Source: Agrococcus terreus | GTDB lineage: Bacteria; Actinomycetota; Actinomycetes; Actinomycetales; Microbacteriaceae | Length of the DNA stretch: 64,000 nt | Assembly (NCBI RefSeq): GCF_014645235.1 | Contig: NZ_BMLM01000001.1 | Coordinates: 124,001-188,000, forward strand | Reading direction: 5' to 3' | Part shown: positions 47,721-55,380 of the stretch, in pieces | How positions within the stretch are numbered: the stretch's first letter is position 1 | Layout: each line of letters opens with the position of its first letter | The notes under the pieces: generated by a model | Database searches by the model: none | What the model was told of the DNA's origin: nothing | What the model saw: the letters and a program-made list of their open reading frames with translations, nothing else | Translations under genes and position numbers: made by a program

Positions 47721-48278
47721 TCAGTGCTCGATCACGCCCTGGAGCTCGACCATCGTGCGGATCGCCTCGATGGTCTTGCGGGGCTTGAGGTTGTCGACGT
47801 GCTTCGGGCCGCCGAGGGAGAGCAGCGGCACGTACGTGAACGACTCGTCGAACGCGAGCGGGTTGTGCGCCGCGACAGCCTCCGGGAACATGTCCCAGTC
47901 GAACTCCTCAGCCAGGTAGTCCTCGCCGTCGAGGGCAAGCATCCCGAGCAGGGTGTCGAGGTCGGTGCCCACCCCCGACGCCGAGCCGTTGCGGTAGATG
48001 GCGCCGACGCCGATGCCTGGCTCCCACGTCACGACGTCCGCGAGGCCGGTGACCAGGAACGGGATCGAGATCCGCTGCCCGATGACCTTGCCGAGGACGT
48101 CACCGATGCCTCGCTCGTACGCGACGGGATCGATCACGCGGAAGAACCCGTAGCCGAAGGTGCCGAAGCCGTACGTCTCCCACAAGTCGACGACCTCGGG
48201 GTGGACGCGATCCCGGTACGCGTCGATCGTGGTCTGCGGGACGGGGGCGTGGAGGACGAAGTCGGTGATCGGGATCAT
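47721..48278 (-). CDS. GAD-like / DUF1851 (Tdi1-type) immunity protein, copy 3
   Basis: 185 residues. N-terminal GAD-like half (TIDAYRDRVHPEVVDLWETYGFGTFGYGFFRVIDP) and C-terminal DUF1851 half (LAFDESFTYVPLLSLGGPK, then KPRKTIEAIRTMVELQGVIEH). The same two-part architecture is known for Tdi1, which neutralises Ntox15-type DNase effectors. Nearly identical to copy 1 over the first ~65 residues but divergent between residues ~90 and 135. Nine bases downstream of copy 2. Cytoplasmic; expected to bind the toxin two genes upstream or related toxins from kin. Confidence 0.85.
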   Translation of the reverse strand: MIPITDFVLHAPVPQTTIDAYRDRVHPEVVDLWETYGFGTFGYGFFRVIDPVAYERGIGDVLGKVIGQRISIPFLVTGLADVVTWEPGIGVGAIYRNGSASGVGTDLDTLLGMLALDGEDYLAEEFDWDMFPEAVAAHNPLAFDESFTYVPLLSLGGPKHVDNLKPRKTIEAIRTMVELQGVIEH

Positions 48279-48287
48279 GCTGGCGTC

Positions 48288-48848
48288 TCAGTGCTCGATG
48301 AGGCCCTGGAGCTCGACCATCGTGCGGATCGCCTCGATGGTCTTGCGGGGCTCGAGGTTCGCGACCGACTTCGGGCCGCCCAGGGAGAGCAGCGGCACGT
48401 AGGTGAACGACTCGTCGAACGCGAGTGGACCGTGGGTCGCGACCGCCTCGGGGAACGCGCTCCAGTCCAGCACGCGGGCGAGGTGCTTCGCGCCACCGCT
48501 GCGGGTCAGGTTGAAGAACGTCGAGACCTTCGAGCCGAGACCTCGGGTGTCCCCGTTCCGGTAGATGATGCCCGTCAGGCCCGCGCCCGGCTCCCAGACG
48601 ATCAGGTCGGCGAGCCCGGTCACCATCAGGGGGATGGACTCGGTGCCGCCGACCACGCGGCCGATGCAGTCGCCGACGCCGCGCTCGTACTCGCGCGGGT
48701 CGATGACGCGCACGAAGCCCTCGCCGAAGGTCCCGAACCCGTATCGCTCCCAGACCTCCACCATCTCGGCGGGCACGCGCTCGCGGTACGCCGCGACGAC
48801 CTCCGCCGGCACGGGGGCGACCTGCTGGAAGTCGGAGATCTCGATCAT
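48288..48848 (-). CDS. GAD-like / DUF1851 (Tdi1-type) immunity protein, copy 2
   Basis: 186 residues, same architecture as its neighbours but the most divergent of the three at the N-terminus (MIEISDFQQVAPVPAEVVAAYRERVPAEMVEVWERYGFGTFG). The block LAFDESFTYVPLLSLGGPK is identical in all three. It has a distinct middle segment (LGSKVSTFFNLTRSGGAKHLARVLDW). 34 bases after copy 1, no clear ribosome-binding site. Divergence suggests a different partner toxin rather than recent duplication. Confidence 0.85.
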   Translation of the reverse strand: MIEISDFQQVAPVPAEVVAAYRERVPAEMVEVWERYGFGTFGEGFVRVIDPREYERGVGDCIGRVVGGTESIPLMVTGLADLIVWEPGAGLTGIIYRNGDTRGLGSKVSTFFNLTRSGGAKHLARVLDWSAFPEAVATHGPLAFDESFTYVPLLSLGGPKSVANLEPRKTIEAIRTMVELQGLIEH

Positions 48849-48882
48849 GATCGACGCTCGGCGTCGGTGCGGCCCGGGTGGA

Positions 48883-49443
48883 TCAGTGCTCGATCACACC
48901 CTGGAACTCGACCATCGTGCGGATCGCCTCGATGGTCTTGCGGGGCTTGAGGTTCTCGACCTTCTTCGGCCCACCGAGCGAGAGCAGGGGCACGTAGGTG
49001 AACGACTCGTCGAACGCGAGCGGGCCATGCACCTGCTGCGCCGCGAAGAAGTTCGCGCCGTCGAAGACGTCGACGACGTACTGGTCGCCGTCGAGGTCGA
49101 GCCAGTCCGGGATCGCGTTGACGTCGCTGCCGATGCCCGTGGTGCGCTGGTCGCGGTAGATGATGCCCACGACGCCGTGGCCGGGATCCCAGGTGATGAG
49201 GTCGGCGAGGCCAGTGACCATGATGGGGATCGCGATGCGGTTGCCGGTGACCTTGCCGATGACGTCGCCGATGCCGCGCTCATAGGCCCCGGGGTCGATG
49301 ATGCGGAAGAACCCGTTGCCGAAGGTGCCGAACCCGTACGTCTCCCAGAGCTCGATGACCTCGGGGTGCACGCGATCCCGGTAGGCGTCGATCGTCGCCT
49401 GCGGGACCGGGGCGTGGAGGACGAAGTCCGTGATCGGGATCAT
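48883..49443 (-). CDS. GAD-like / DUF1851 (Tdi1-type) immunity protein, copy 1
   Basis: 186 residues. The copy immediately after the toxin gene (9 bases), so the likely cognate antidote. MIPITDFVLHAPVPQATIDA at the N-terminus, GNRIAIPIMVTGLADLITWDPG in the middle and the conserved LAFDESFTYVPLLSLGGPK. TAGGGT ends six bases before its ATG and includes the toxin stop codon, so it may have its own leaderless promoter; AGGGTGG could alternatively be read as a ribosome-binding site. Confidence 0.87.
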   Translation of the reverse strand: MIPITDFVLHAPVPQATIDAYRDRVHPEVIELWETYGFGTFGNGFFRIIDPGAYERGIGDVIGKVTGNRIAIPIMVTGLADLITWDPGHGVVGIIYRDQRTTGIGSDVNAIPDWLDLDGDQYVVDVFDGANFFAAQQVHGPLAFDESFTYVPLLSLGGPKKVENLKPRKTIEAIRTMVEFQGVIEH

Positions 49444-49452
49444 GCGGCCACC

Positions 49453-50136
49453 CTATGAGAACGAGATGTTCATGAAGACCTGGGACAGATCGGCGCCGGG
49501 ATTGTTCGCGACGAACTCCGCCACGGCGCTGTCGAGGGCACCGACGCGGCCACGCCACTGGGATCCGAGCGACGAGTTCACTCCACTGTCGCCGACGCCG
49601 GAGATGTCGGTCTGCGATCCGCCCGCGATGCCGTCGAGGCGGTGGGTGGCGGCCTGGGTGGCGAGCCAGTCCCGCGCGTCCTGCGCCGCCTGCTCCGGCG
49701 TCAGGTTCCGATCCGCTCGGCGGAGATCGCGGATGCGGTCGCGGAGCGCGATGTCGCGGGCTTCCTGCTGGGCGCGCACCGACGCGCTCGTGCGCCCGTT
49801 CTCGAGGTAGTCGCCGCGGTTGCGGATCCAGTCGGCGACCGACATGTCCTGCAGCGCGTCGACCTGCTCGTTCACCTGCCGGTTGAACTCCGCCTGGTCG
49901 TAGCGGCGATTGTTGAAGGCCCGCACGTCGACGTCCATCGTCGTCGGGTTCTCGACGTCCTGCCGGCGCACGCCGCGCGCGAGCTCCGCGTCCTTGCGGC
50001 GGATGGCCTCGGCCATCTCCTTGATCTTGTCCTTCGAGCGCTTCGACTGCCCGGCGACGCCGCGGGCGATGCGGGGCAGCACGTCCTGCAGGGCGTCGAT
50101 CGCCTCGCGCGTGAGCGTCTTCAGTGCTTGCGACAT
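49453..50136 (-). CDS. Ntox15-domain (HxxD) DNase toxin
   Basis: 227 residues. The N-terminal ~65 residues are a charged helical segment (SKRSKDKIKEMAEAIRRKDA). From ~70 on it is an Ntox15 domain: RAFNNRRYDQAEFNRQVNEQ, MSVADWIRNRGDYLENGR and the catalytic THRLDGIAGG (His165, Asp168), followed by GVGDSGVNSSLGSQWRGRV. Ntox15 members such as Tde1 of Agrobacterium are DNases using the HxxD motif. Here it is a stand-alone ORF 4 bases after a WXG100-like protein gene, instead of the fused C-terminus of a large effector, and is followed by three Tdi1-like immunity genes. No signal peptide. Target and export are inferred. Confidence 0.88.
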   Translation of the reverse strand: MSQALKTLTREAIDALQDVLPRIARGVAGQSKRSKDKIKEMAEAIRRKDAELARGVRRQDVENPTTMDVDVRAFNNRRYDQAEFNRQVNEQVDALQDMSVADWIRNRGDYLENGRTSASVRAQQEARDIALRDRIRDLRRADRNLTPEQAAQDARDWLATQAATHRLDGIAGGSQTDISGVGDSGVNSSLGSQWRGRVGALDSAVAEFVANNPGADLSQVFMNISFS

Positions 50137-50140
50137 GCGG

Positions 50141-50860
50141 TCACCCCGTGAAGATCTGGCAGGAGGAGAGCTGCGAGAGGAAGTCCTCGGCGAGCGCCTC
50201 CTGGTCGTCGCCGTTGGCGTCGAGGTCGGCCGCGGCCTGGTCGAGCGCCGCGAGGTCGGCGCCGAACTCGCTCACGTCGCCGGTCTGGCCCTCGACGATG
50301 GGCGAGTCGAGCATCGCCATGACCGCAGGCACGGCCTGGTTGAAGAGCGGCTCGACGACCATCGGCAGCAGGCGCGCCGCGAGCTGGTCGATGGCGATGT
50401 TCGTGGCGACGTCGAGCAGCTTCTTGCGCAGCGCGATGATCGCGGCGTTCGCGGCGAGGCTCGCGCCGAGCGTGAAGACGGCGCTCGCCGCAGCCGCCGC
50501 GATCTGCGCGGCGGTGATGACGAGCTCGGCGATCACCTTCACCTTGAGGGCGAGCACCGCGTCGGCGGCGATGTCGATGCCGGACGCCGCCGGGTCGAGC
50601 ACGTCGACGAGCTTCTCGACGTTCTGCTGGCGGTTCGTGTCCCACGCGTTGCCGAAGGAGTTCGCGGCCTGCGCCTTCATGGCGCTGCCGACGTCGTCCT
50701 TGATCCGGGCCGTCGCCTGGTCGATCGTGCCCTCGATGTCGTCCTTGAAGGTGCGGATGATGTTCGCCGCACGGCGCATCTCGTCCTCGTCGAGGGGCGG
50801 CCAGTCGTACCCGAGCATGTCGAGCACCCAGACCAGCTCGCCCGGCAGGTTCATCGCCAC
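50141..50860 (-). CDS. WXG100-like / CpnT-N-like export-module protein
   Basis: 239 residues. MNLPGELVWVLDMLGYDWPPLDEDEMRRAA closely follows the N-terminal module of CpnT/TNT-type actinobacterial toxins, a WXG100-like helical domain used for type VII export. Helices with FGNAWDTNRQQNVEKL, a hydrophobic Ala-rich segment (~112-150: VITAAQIAAAAASAVFTLGA) and a final acidic helix complete it. No toxin domain is fused: the Ntox15 DNase follows as a separate gene 4 bases downstream. GTG start (VAMNLPG) after GGAGGAGGTG. A possible -10, TAGCGT, is at 50892-50887. First gene of the toxin operon. Confidence 0.8.
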   Translation of the reverse strand: MAMNLPGELVWVLDMLGYDWPPLDEDEMRRAANIIRTFKDDIEGTIDQATARIKDDVGSAMKAQAANSFGNAWDTNRQQNVEKLVDVLDPAASGIDIAADAVLALKVKVIAELVITAAQIAAAAASAVFTLGASLAANAAIIALRKKLLDVATNIAIDQLAARLLPMVVEPLFNQAVPAVMAMLDSPIVEGQTGDVSEFGADLAALDQAAADLDANGDDQEALAEDFLSQLSSCQIFTG

Positions 50861-50941
50861 GGGACACCTCCTCCACCCTGGCGCTCACGCTAGGGCGGCG
50901 GGGTGGGGGAGGGAATGGGGAGAACTCCCCGTCGGCGCTCG

Positions 50942-52321
50942 CTAGGCGAGGCGGTCGACGAGCTGCGCCGCGACCCCGGTGTACGTGCCCGGCGTGAGCG
51001 CCTTCAGGCGCCCCTTCGCGTCGTCGGAGATGTCGAGGCCGTCGACGAAGGCCGCGAGCTCGGCCGCGCCGACGCGCTGCCCGCGCGTGAGCTCCTTGAG
51101 CTGCGCGTACGGGTCGGCGATCGACGAGCGGCCGGCGAGCACCTCGGCGCGGATGACGGTCTGGATCGCCTCGGCCAGCACCTCCCAGTTGCCCTCGAGC
51201 GCGGCGTCGAGCGCGGTGTCCGACACGGCGATCTCGCCGAGGCCGCGGCGCAGGTTGTCGAGCGCGAGCAGCGAGTGGCCGAGCGCGACGCCCACGTTGC
51301 GCTGCGTCGACGAGTCGGTGAGGTCGCGCTGCAGGCGGCTCGTGACGAGCGTCGCCGAGAGCGACTCGAGCAGCGCCGACGCGATTTCGAGGTTCGCCTC
51401 GGCGTTCTCGAAGCGGATGGGGTTGATCTTGTGCGGCATGGTCGACGAGCCGGTCGCACCGGCGACCGGGATCTGCGTGAACGTGCCGAGCATGATGTAC
51501 GTCCACACGTCGGTCGCGAGGTTGTGGAGGATGCGGCCCGCGTGCGAGATCGCGCCGAAGAGCTCGGCCTGCCAGTCGTGCGACTCGATCTGCGTCGTGA
51601 GCGGGTTCCACTCGAGCCCGAGCGACTCGACGAAGGCGGATGCCGTGGCCGGCCAGTCGGCGCCCGGCTCGGCGACGACGTGGGCCGAGAAGGTGCCGGT
51701 CGCGCCCGCGAACTTGCCGAGCACCTCCACCTGCTCGATGCGGCGGGCCTGGCGCTCGAGGCGCCACGCGACGACCGCGAGCTCCTTCCCGAGCGTCGTC
51801 GGCGTCGCCGGCTGGCCGTGCGTGAGCGAGAGCATGGGGCGCTCGCGGTGCTCCTCGGCGAGCTCGCGCAGGCGGTCGATCACCGCGCGGAACGCCGGCA
51901 ACCAGACCTCCTGCACGGCCGCGCGGATGGTGAGCGCGTAGGAGAGGTTGTTGATGTCCTCGCTCGTGCAGGCGATGTGCACGGCCTCGGCGAGCGCGCC
52001 GAGCCCCTGCTGCTCGAGCCGGTCGCGCACGAGGTACTCGACGGCCTTGACGTCGTGGCGCGTGACCGCCTCCTTCGCCGCGAGCCAGTCGATCTCCTCC
52101 TGGCCGAAGCCGGCGGCCCAGGCGCGCAGCGAGGCGGCGTCGTCGGCCGAGATCGTCGGCGCGCCGAAGAGGCCGCGCTCCGCGACGAAGACGAGCCACT
52201 CGACCTCGACGTGCACGCGGGCGCGGTTGAGGCCGGCCTCCGAGAGGTGCTCGGCGAGGCCCGAGGTCTGCGCCTGGTAGCGGCCGTCGAGCGGCGAGAG
52301 GGGCTGGATGGGCAGCGGCAT
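50942..52321 (-). CDS. purB: Adenylosuccinate lyase
   Basis: 459 residues. Fumarase/aspartase superfamily signature GSSTMPHKINPIRFE, with PLDGRYQAQTSGLAEHLSE, SLTHGQPATPTTLGKE and TSEDINNLSY. It acts twice in purine synthesis (SAICAR to AICAR, adenylosuccinate to AMP). ATG after TAGGAGC. Seven bases downstream of the phosphatase gene, so the two are co-transcribed. Confidence 0.97.
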   Translation of the reverse strand: MPLPIQPLSPLDGRYQAQTSGLAEHLSEAGLNRARVHVEVEWLVFVAERGLFGAPTISADDAASLRAWAAGFGQEEIDWLAAKEAVTRHDVKAVEYLVRDRLEQQGLGALAEAVHIACTSEDINNLSYALTIRAAVQEVWLPAFRAVIDRLRELAEEHRERPMLSLTHGQPATPTTLGKELAVVAWRLERQARRIEQVEVLGKFAGATGTFSAHVVAEPGADWPATASAFVESLGLEWNPLTTQIESHDWQAELFGAISHAGRILHNLATDVWTYIMLGTFTQIPVAGATGSSTMPHKINPIRFENAEANLEIASALLESLSATLVTSRLQRDLTDSSTQRNVGVALGHSLLALDNLRRGLGEIAVSDTALDAALEGNWEVLAEAIQTVIRAEVLAGRSSIADPYAQLKELTRGQRVGAAELAAFVDGLDISDDAKGRLKALTPGTYTGVAAQLVDRLA

Positions 52322-52328
52322 GGTGCTC

Positions 52329-52841
52329 CTAGCTGCGGAGGGCGGGCTGGATCTGGCGGAACAGCCGGCCGACCGCGGTCTCGATCTGGCGGAGGACCGT
52401 GCCGAAGAAGGCGTCCTCCGAGTAGTAGGGGTCGGGCACGTCGGGGCCCGTGGCCTCCGGGTCGAACGAGAGCAGCAGCCGGATCTTCGACTGCTGCTCG
52501 TCGGTGCGGGCGAGCGAGCGCAGCGCCCGCTCCTGGCCGCGGTCGAAGGCGATGACGAGGTCGACGCTGTCGAACCACTGCGCCTGGAACTGCTTCGCGC
52601 GATGGCCGCTCGCGTCGTAGCCCGCGTCGGCGAGCACCGCGAGGGTGCGCGGGTCGGCGGTCTCGCCCACGTGGTACTCGCTGAGGCCGGCGCTCATGAC
52701 GAGCAGCCGGTCGGCGATGCCGTGCTGCTCGGCGAGCCGCTCGAAGGCGACCTCGGCCATCGGCGAGCGGCAGATGTTGCCGGTGCAGACGAACGCGACG
52801 CGGAAGCGCGTGGCGTCGGCGAACGCCCGGTCGATGGTCAC
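52329..52841 (-). CDS. Low-molecular-weight protein tyrosine phosphatase
   Basis: 170 residues from the GTG start (an ATG three codons upstream is an alternative with worse spacing). P-loop CTGNICRS (Cys19, Arg25) and the general-acid loop DVPDPYYSED. May act on protein tyrosine phosphate; in actinobacteria such proteins can also be secreted or govern polysaccharide kinases, but nothing here indicates a partner. In operon with purB. Confidence 0.92.
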   Translation of the reverse strand: MTIDRAFADATRFRVAFVCTGNICRSPMAEVAFERLAEQHGIADRLLVMSAGLSEYHVGETADPRTLAVLADAGYDASGHRAKQFQAQWFDSVDLVIAFDRGQERALRSLARTDEQQSKIRLLLSFDPEATGPDVPDPYYSEDAFFGTVLRQIETAVGRLFRQIQPALRS

Positions 52842-52960
52842 GACCTCCATCCTGCCGGATCGCGCGATCCGACGGGCCGTCGCGGCGCCGTCCACAGGTC
52901 GCCGACCGCCCGGCGCGTGACGGCGACGTCGGATGCGATGGTCCCGCCGGGAGGTGCCCG

Positions 52961-53221
52961 ATGACGGTGATGACGACGGCAGCGCAGGCGGCGCTCGCGG
53001 CGGCCGCCGCGGCCGAGATCCGCGCGGCGAGCGCAGCGGTGGCGCGCGCGGCGCGGCTGGTGGAGGAAGCCGAGGGGCTCGTGGGCGTGCACGGGGACGA
53101 CGGCTGGCTGGGTCCCGCGCGCGGCGCGTTCGACGACGCGTGCGGGCGGCTGCGGCGCGCGGCGGGCGTCGAGGCCCACGAGCTGCGGCTGCTCGAGGGC
53201 GCGATCGAGGCGGCGCTGTGA
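52961..53221 (+). CDS. Small WXG100-like helical protein
   Basis: 86 residues, Ala-rich, two long helices around DDGWLGPARGAFDDACGRL: a Trp-Leu-Gly turn in the middle, the WXG100 layout, though slightly off the strict motif. ATG after GGGAGGTG. Its stop overlaps the GTG of the large hydrolase gene (GTGA), so the two are produced together, as Esx-type partner and effector would be. No similarity to anything else in the window except the general fold of the CpnT-N-like protein. Confidence 0.7.
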   Translation: MTVMTTAAQAALAAAAAAEIRAASAAVARAARLVEEAEGLVGVHGDDGWLGPARGAFDDACGRLRRAAGVEAHELRLLEGAIEAAL

Positions 53222-54921
53222 GCGCCGGCAGCGGCGGCGGCTCGTTCGGCGCGCCGGTGGGCAGCCTCGGCGGGTTCACGGGCGGCGGCTCGTTCACGGG
53301 CGGCGGCGGATCGTTCGCGCCCGGCCCGGGGGCCGCGCCCCAGGGCAAGCGGGGCGTGACGGTCGCCTGGGATCCGACCGCCACGGGCGCCGTCACGGCG
53401 CAGCTGCGCGAGGCGCGGCAGCGGGTGCTCGACGCCGCCCGGGCGCTCCGCACCGCGCCCGACCTGCGCGTGCCGGCCGGCGCCGGCATCGATGCGGCGC
53501 GGCTCGCCACCTGCGCCGACGAGCTGGCCGCGCGCACGGCCGCGCTCGCGCGCCTCGCCGACGAGCTGGAGCGGCTCGCCGACACGACGCTGCTCGCCGG
53601 CCGCGCGTACGAGCACGCGTCGCAGGCGGTGCGCGGCGCGATCGAGGAGCTCGCGGGCCACGCCGCGTGGGCGGGCGGGCGACTGCTCGGCGCGGGCGCC
53701 GCCGCGCTCGGCGGCATTGCGGCGACCTCGCTGCTCGGTCTCGCTCCGGTGGCGCTCGCGGTCGGCCTCGCGGCCGTGCCGCTCGCGGCGTGGCTCGCGA
53801 CGTCGCGCCCCGACCTGCTCGCGCGGGCCGTGGCGGCCGCGCCCGGCCTCGCGGCGACCGCCTCGCGCGGCACGGGAGGGGCCGCGGACGCGGCGATGAC
53901 GCGTGTCGACGCCTTCCTGCAGCAGACGTCGGGCTTCTGGGACCGCGCCGGCGAGGCGCTGCTGGCCACGCCGGGCTTCGCCGCGGCGCTGCGGCTCGGC
54001 GTGGAGTCGGCCGACGAGATGGCGGCCGGGTTCCTCGGGGTGCCGCTGCCGGTCGTCGAGGCGCTCGAGCGCGGGATCGGAGAGGACGAGCTGCTCGCCC
54101 TGCTCGCGGGCGGGGCGGCGATCGGCGTGCGCGCGGGCGCCGGCGTCGGGCAGGTACGTCCCGCGGTGCTCGTGCGCGACACCACGGCCGCGCCGACGCC
54201 CGTGACGGCGCCGGCCGAGGCGATGCGCGTGCTCCGCGGGCAGCCGGACCAGGTCGTCGTGCACGAGCTCCGGCAGCCGGACGGCTCCCGCCGCTTCCAG
54301 GTGTTCGTCGACGGCACGCAGGACTTCGGCCTGAGCCGCGAGACGGGGCTCGACGGCCTCGCGAACGTCGAGAACGGCGCGGCCGCCGTCTCGGCGCACG
54401 AGGGCTCGGCCGCGGCGCTCGCCGAGGCGCTCCGCTCCGCGGGCGTGGGGCCCGGCGATGCCGTCGATCTCTTCGGGTACTCGCAGGGCGGGCACGCGGC
54501 GATGGGCGTGGCCGCCTCCGGCGACTTCGACGTGCGCTCGGTGACGACGATCGGCTCGCCGGTCGACGGCCTCGACGTGCCGCAGGGCGTCGCGGTGCTG
54601 CCGCTGGCGCAGGCGGGCGACCTCGTGCCGGCCGCGATGGGCTCGCCGGACGAGCCGGGCCGGCTCGGCGAACTCGTCGCGGCCGCGCGGGGCGTCGAGG
54701 CGCACGCGCCCGCCGCGCCGACGGTCGAGCTCGCGCCGGCGCACGGCGTGGGCAGCGGCGCGTTCGCGCGCCACGATCCCGAGGGCTACCTCGTGGCGCT
54801 CGAGGGCGCGCCGGCCGAGAGCACGCGGATGGAGCGCTTCGTCGACCGGCTCGAGCGGCAGCTGGACGGCGCCGAGGGCGTCGCGACGACGAGCGTCCGG
54901 CTGCGGCGGGAAGGGGTCTAG
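53218..54921 (+). CDS. Large alpha/beta-hydrolase, possible type VII effector
   Basis: 567 residues. Gly/Ser-rich N-terminus (GGGSFGAPVGSLGGFTGGGSF), long helical region ~45-150, an Ala-rich hydrophobic stretch LLGAGAAALGGIAATSLLGLAPVALAVGLA (~160-190), more helices, then a C-terminal alpha/beta-hydrolase domain (~330-567) with nucleophile elbow GYSQGG (Ser422), a VTTIGSPVDGLD strand and a candidate catalytic His in the ARHDPEGY region. GTG start, coupled to the upstream WXG-like gene. Might be an exported esterase/lipase. Its last base pairs overlap the convergent holin-like gene (shared CTAG). Confidence 0.75.
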   Translation: MSAGSGGGSFGAPVGSLGGFTGGGSFTGGGGSFAPGPGAAPQGKRGVTVAWDPTATGAVTAQLREARQRVLDAARALRTAPDLRVPAGAGIDAARLATCADELAARTAALARLADELERLADTTLLAGRAYEHASQAVRGAIEELAGHAAWAGGRLLGAGAAALGGIAATSLLGLAPVALAVGLAAVPLAAWLATSRPDLLARAVAAAPGLAATASRGTGGAADAAMTRVDAFLQQTSGFWDRAGEALLATPGFAAALRLGVESADEMAAGFLGVPLPVVEALERGIGEDELLALLAGGAAIGVRAGAGVGQVRPAVLVRDTTAAPTPVTAPAEAMRVLRGQPDQVVVHELRQPDGSRRFQVFVDGTQDFGLSRETGLDGLANVENGAAAVSAHEGSAAALAEALRSAGVGPGDAVDLFGYSQGGHAAMGVAASGDFDVRSVTTIGSPVDGLDVPQGVAVLPLAQAGDLVPAAMGSPDEPGRLGELVAAARGVEAHAPAAPTVELAPAHGVGSGAFARHDPEGYLVALEGAPAESTRMERFVDRLERQLDGAEGVATTSVRLRREGV

Positions 54922-55322
54922 CGCTCCCGCGGGCGGTCGCGGCCGAAGATCGGCCGCGTCACGATCGTGATGAGCCAGGTGAGGAACGCGATGCAGACGG
55001 CCGCGAGCATGCCCCACCAGAAGCTCTCGAGCTCGAGGCCGAACCCGATGAGGTTCGAGAGCCAGTGCACGATCATGAGCAGGAAGGCGTTCACGAACAG
55101 GGCGATGATGCCGAGCGTGAGGATGTAGAGCGGGAACGCGACGATCCGGATGAGGTTGCCGATCGTCGCGTTGACGATGGCGAACACGAGCGCCACGCCG
55201 AGCGTGGTCAGCGCGACGTCCCACCACGCGGGGCCGTAGGAGTCGATCTCGATGCCGGGCACGACGAGCGTCACGACCCAGATGGCGATCGCGGTGAACA
55301 GCACGCGGAGCAGGAAGCGCAT
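54918..55322 (-). CDS. Phage holin family (PF04020/YvlD-like) membrane protein
   Basis: 134 residues, four transmembrane helices: FLLRVLFTAIAIWVVTLVVPGIEI, VALTTLGVALVFAIVNATIGNLIR, PLYILTLGIIALFVNAFLLMIVHWL and FWWGMLAAVCIAFLTWLITIV. PF04020 is named from a mycobacteriophage holin, but most members are chromosomal housekeeping membrane proteins. Its TAG stop and that of the converging hydrolase gene share the four bases CTAG. No phage genes nearby. Confidence 0.88.
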   Translation of the reverse strand: MRFLLRVLFTAIAIWVVTLVVPGIEIDSYGPAWWDVALTTLGVALVFAIVNATIGNLIRIVAFPLYILTLGIIALFVNAFLLMIVHWLSNLIGFGLELESFWWGMLAAVCIAFLTWLITIVTRPIFGRDRPRER

Positions 55323-55368
55323 GCCTGGATCATCGCATCCATATCCCCCGAGGGGCCACGACGCGCAA

Positions 55369-55374
55369 TAGCCT
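55369..55374 (+). promoter_or_regulatory. Leaderless -10 element of the aminotransferase-bkd operon
   Basis: TAGCCT ending six bases before the GTG at 55381; no ribosome-binding site. Confidence 0.5.
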
Positions 55375-55380
55375 GGGCCG

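Noticed and set aside
44043..48950. 1600-codon plus-strand frame across katA and the immunity genes
   Set aside because: Runs antisense or out of frame to at least seven well-supported genes.
47721..50136. Type VI secretion effector locus
   Set aside because: Ntox15 and Tdi1-type proteins are best known from type VI systems, but there is no vgrG, hcp, PAAR or tss gene and the organism is Gram-positive; a type VII-like route is more plausible.
54918..55322. Holin gene as evidence for a prophage
   Set aside because: PF04020/YvlD-like members are common chromosomal membrane proteins; no other phage gene is nearby.
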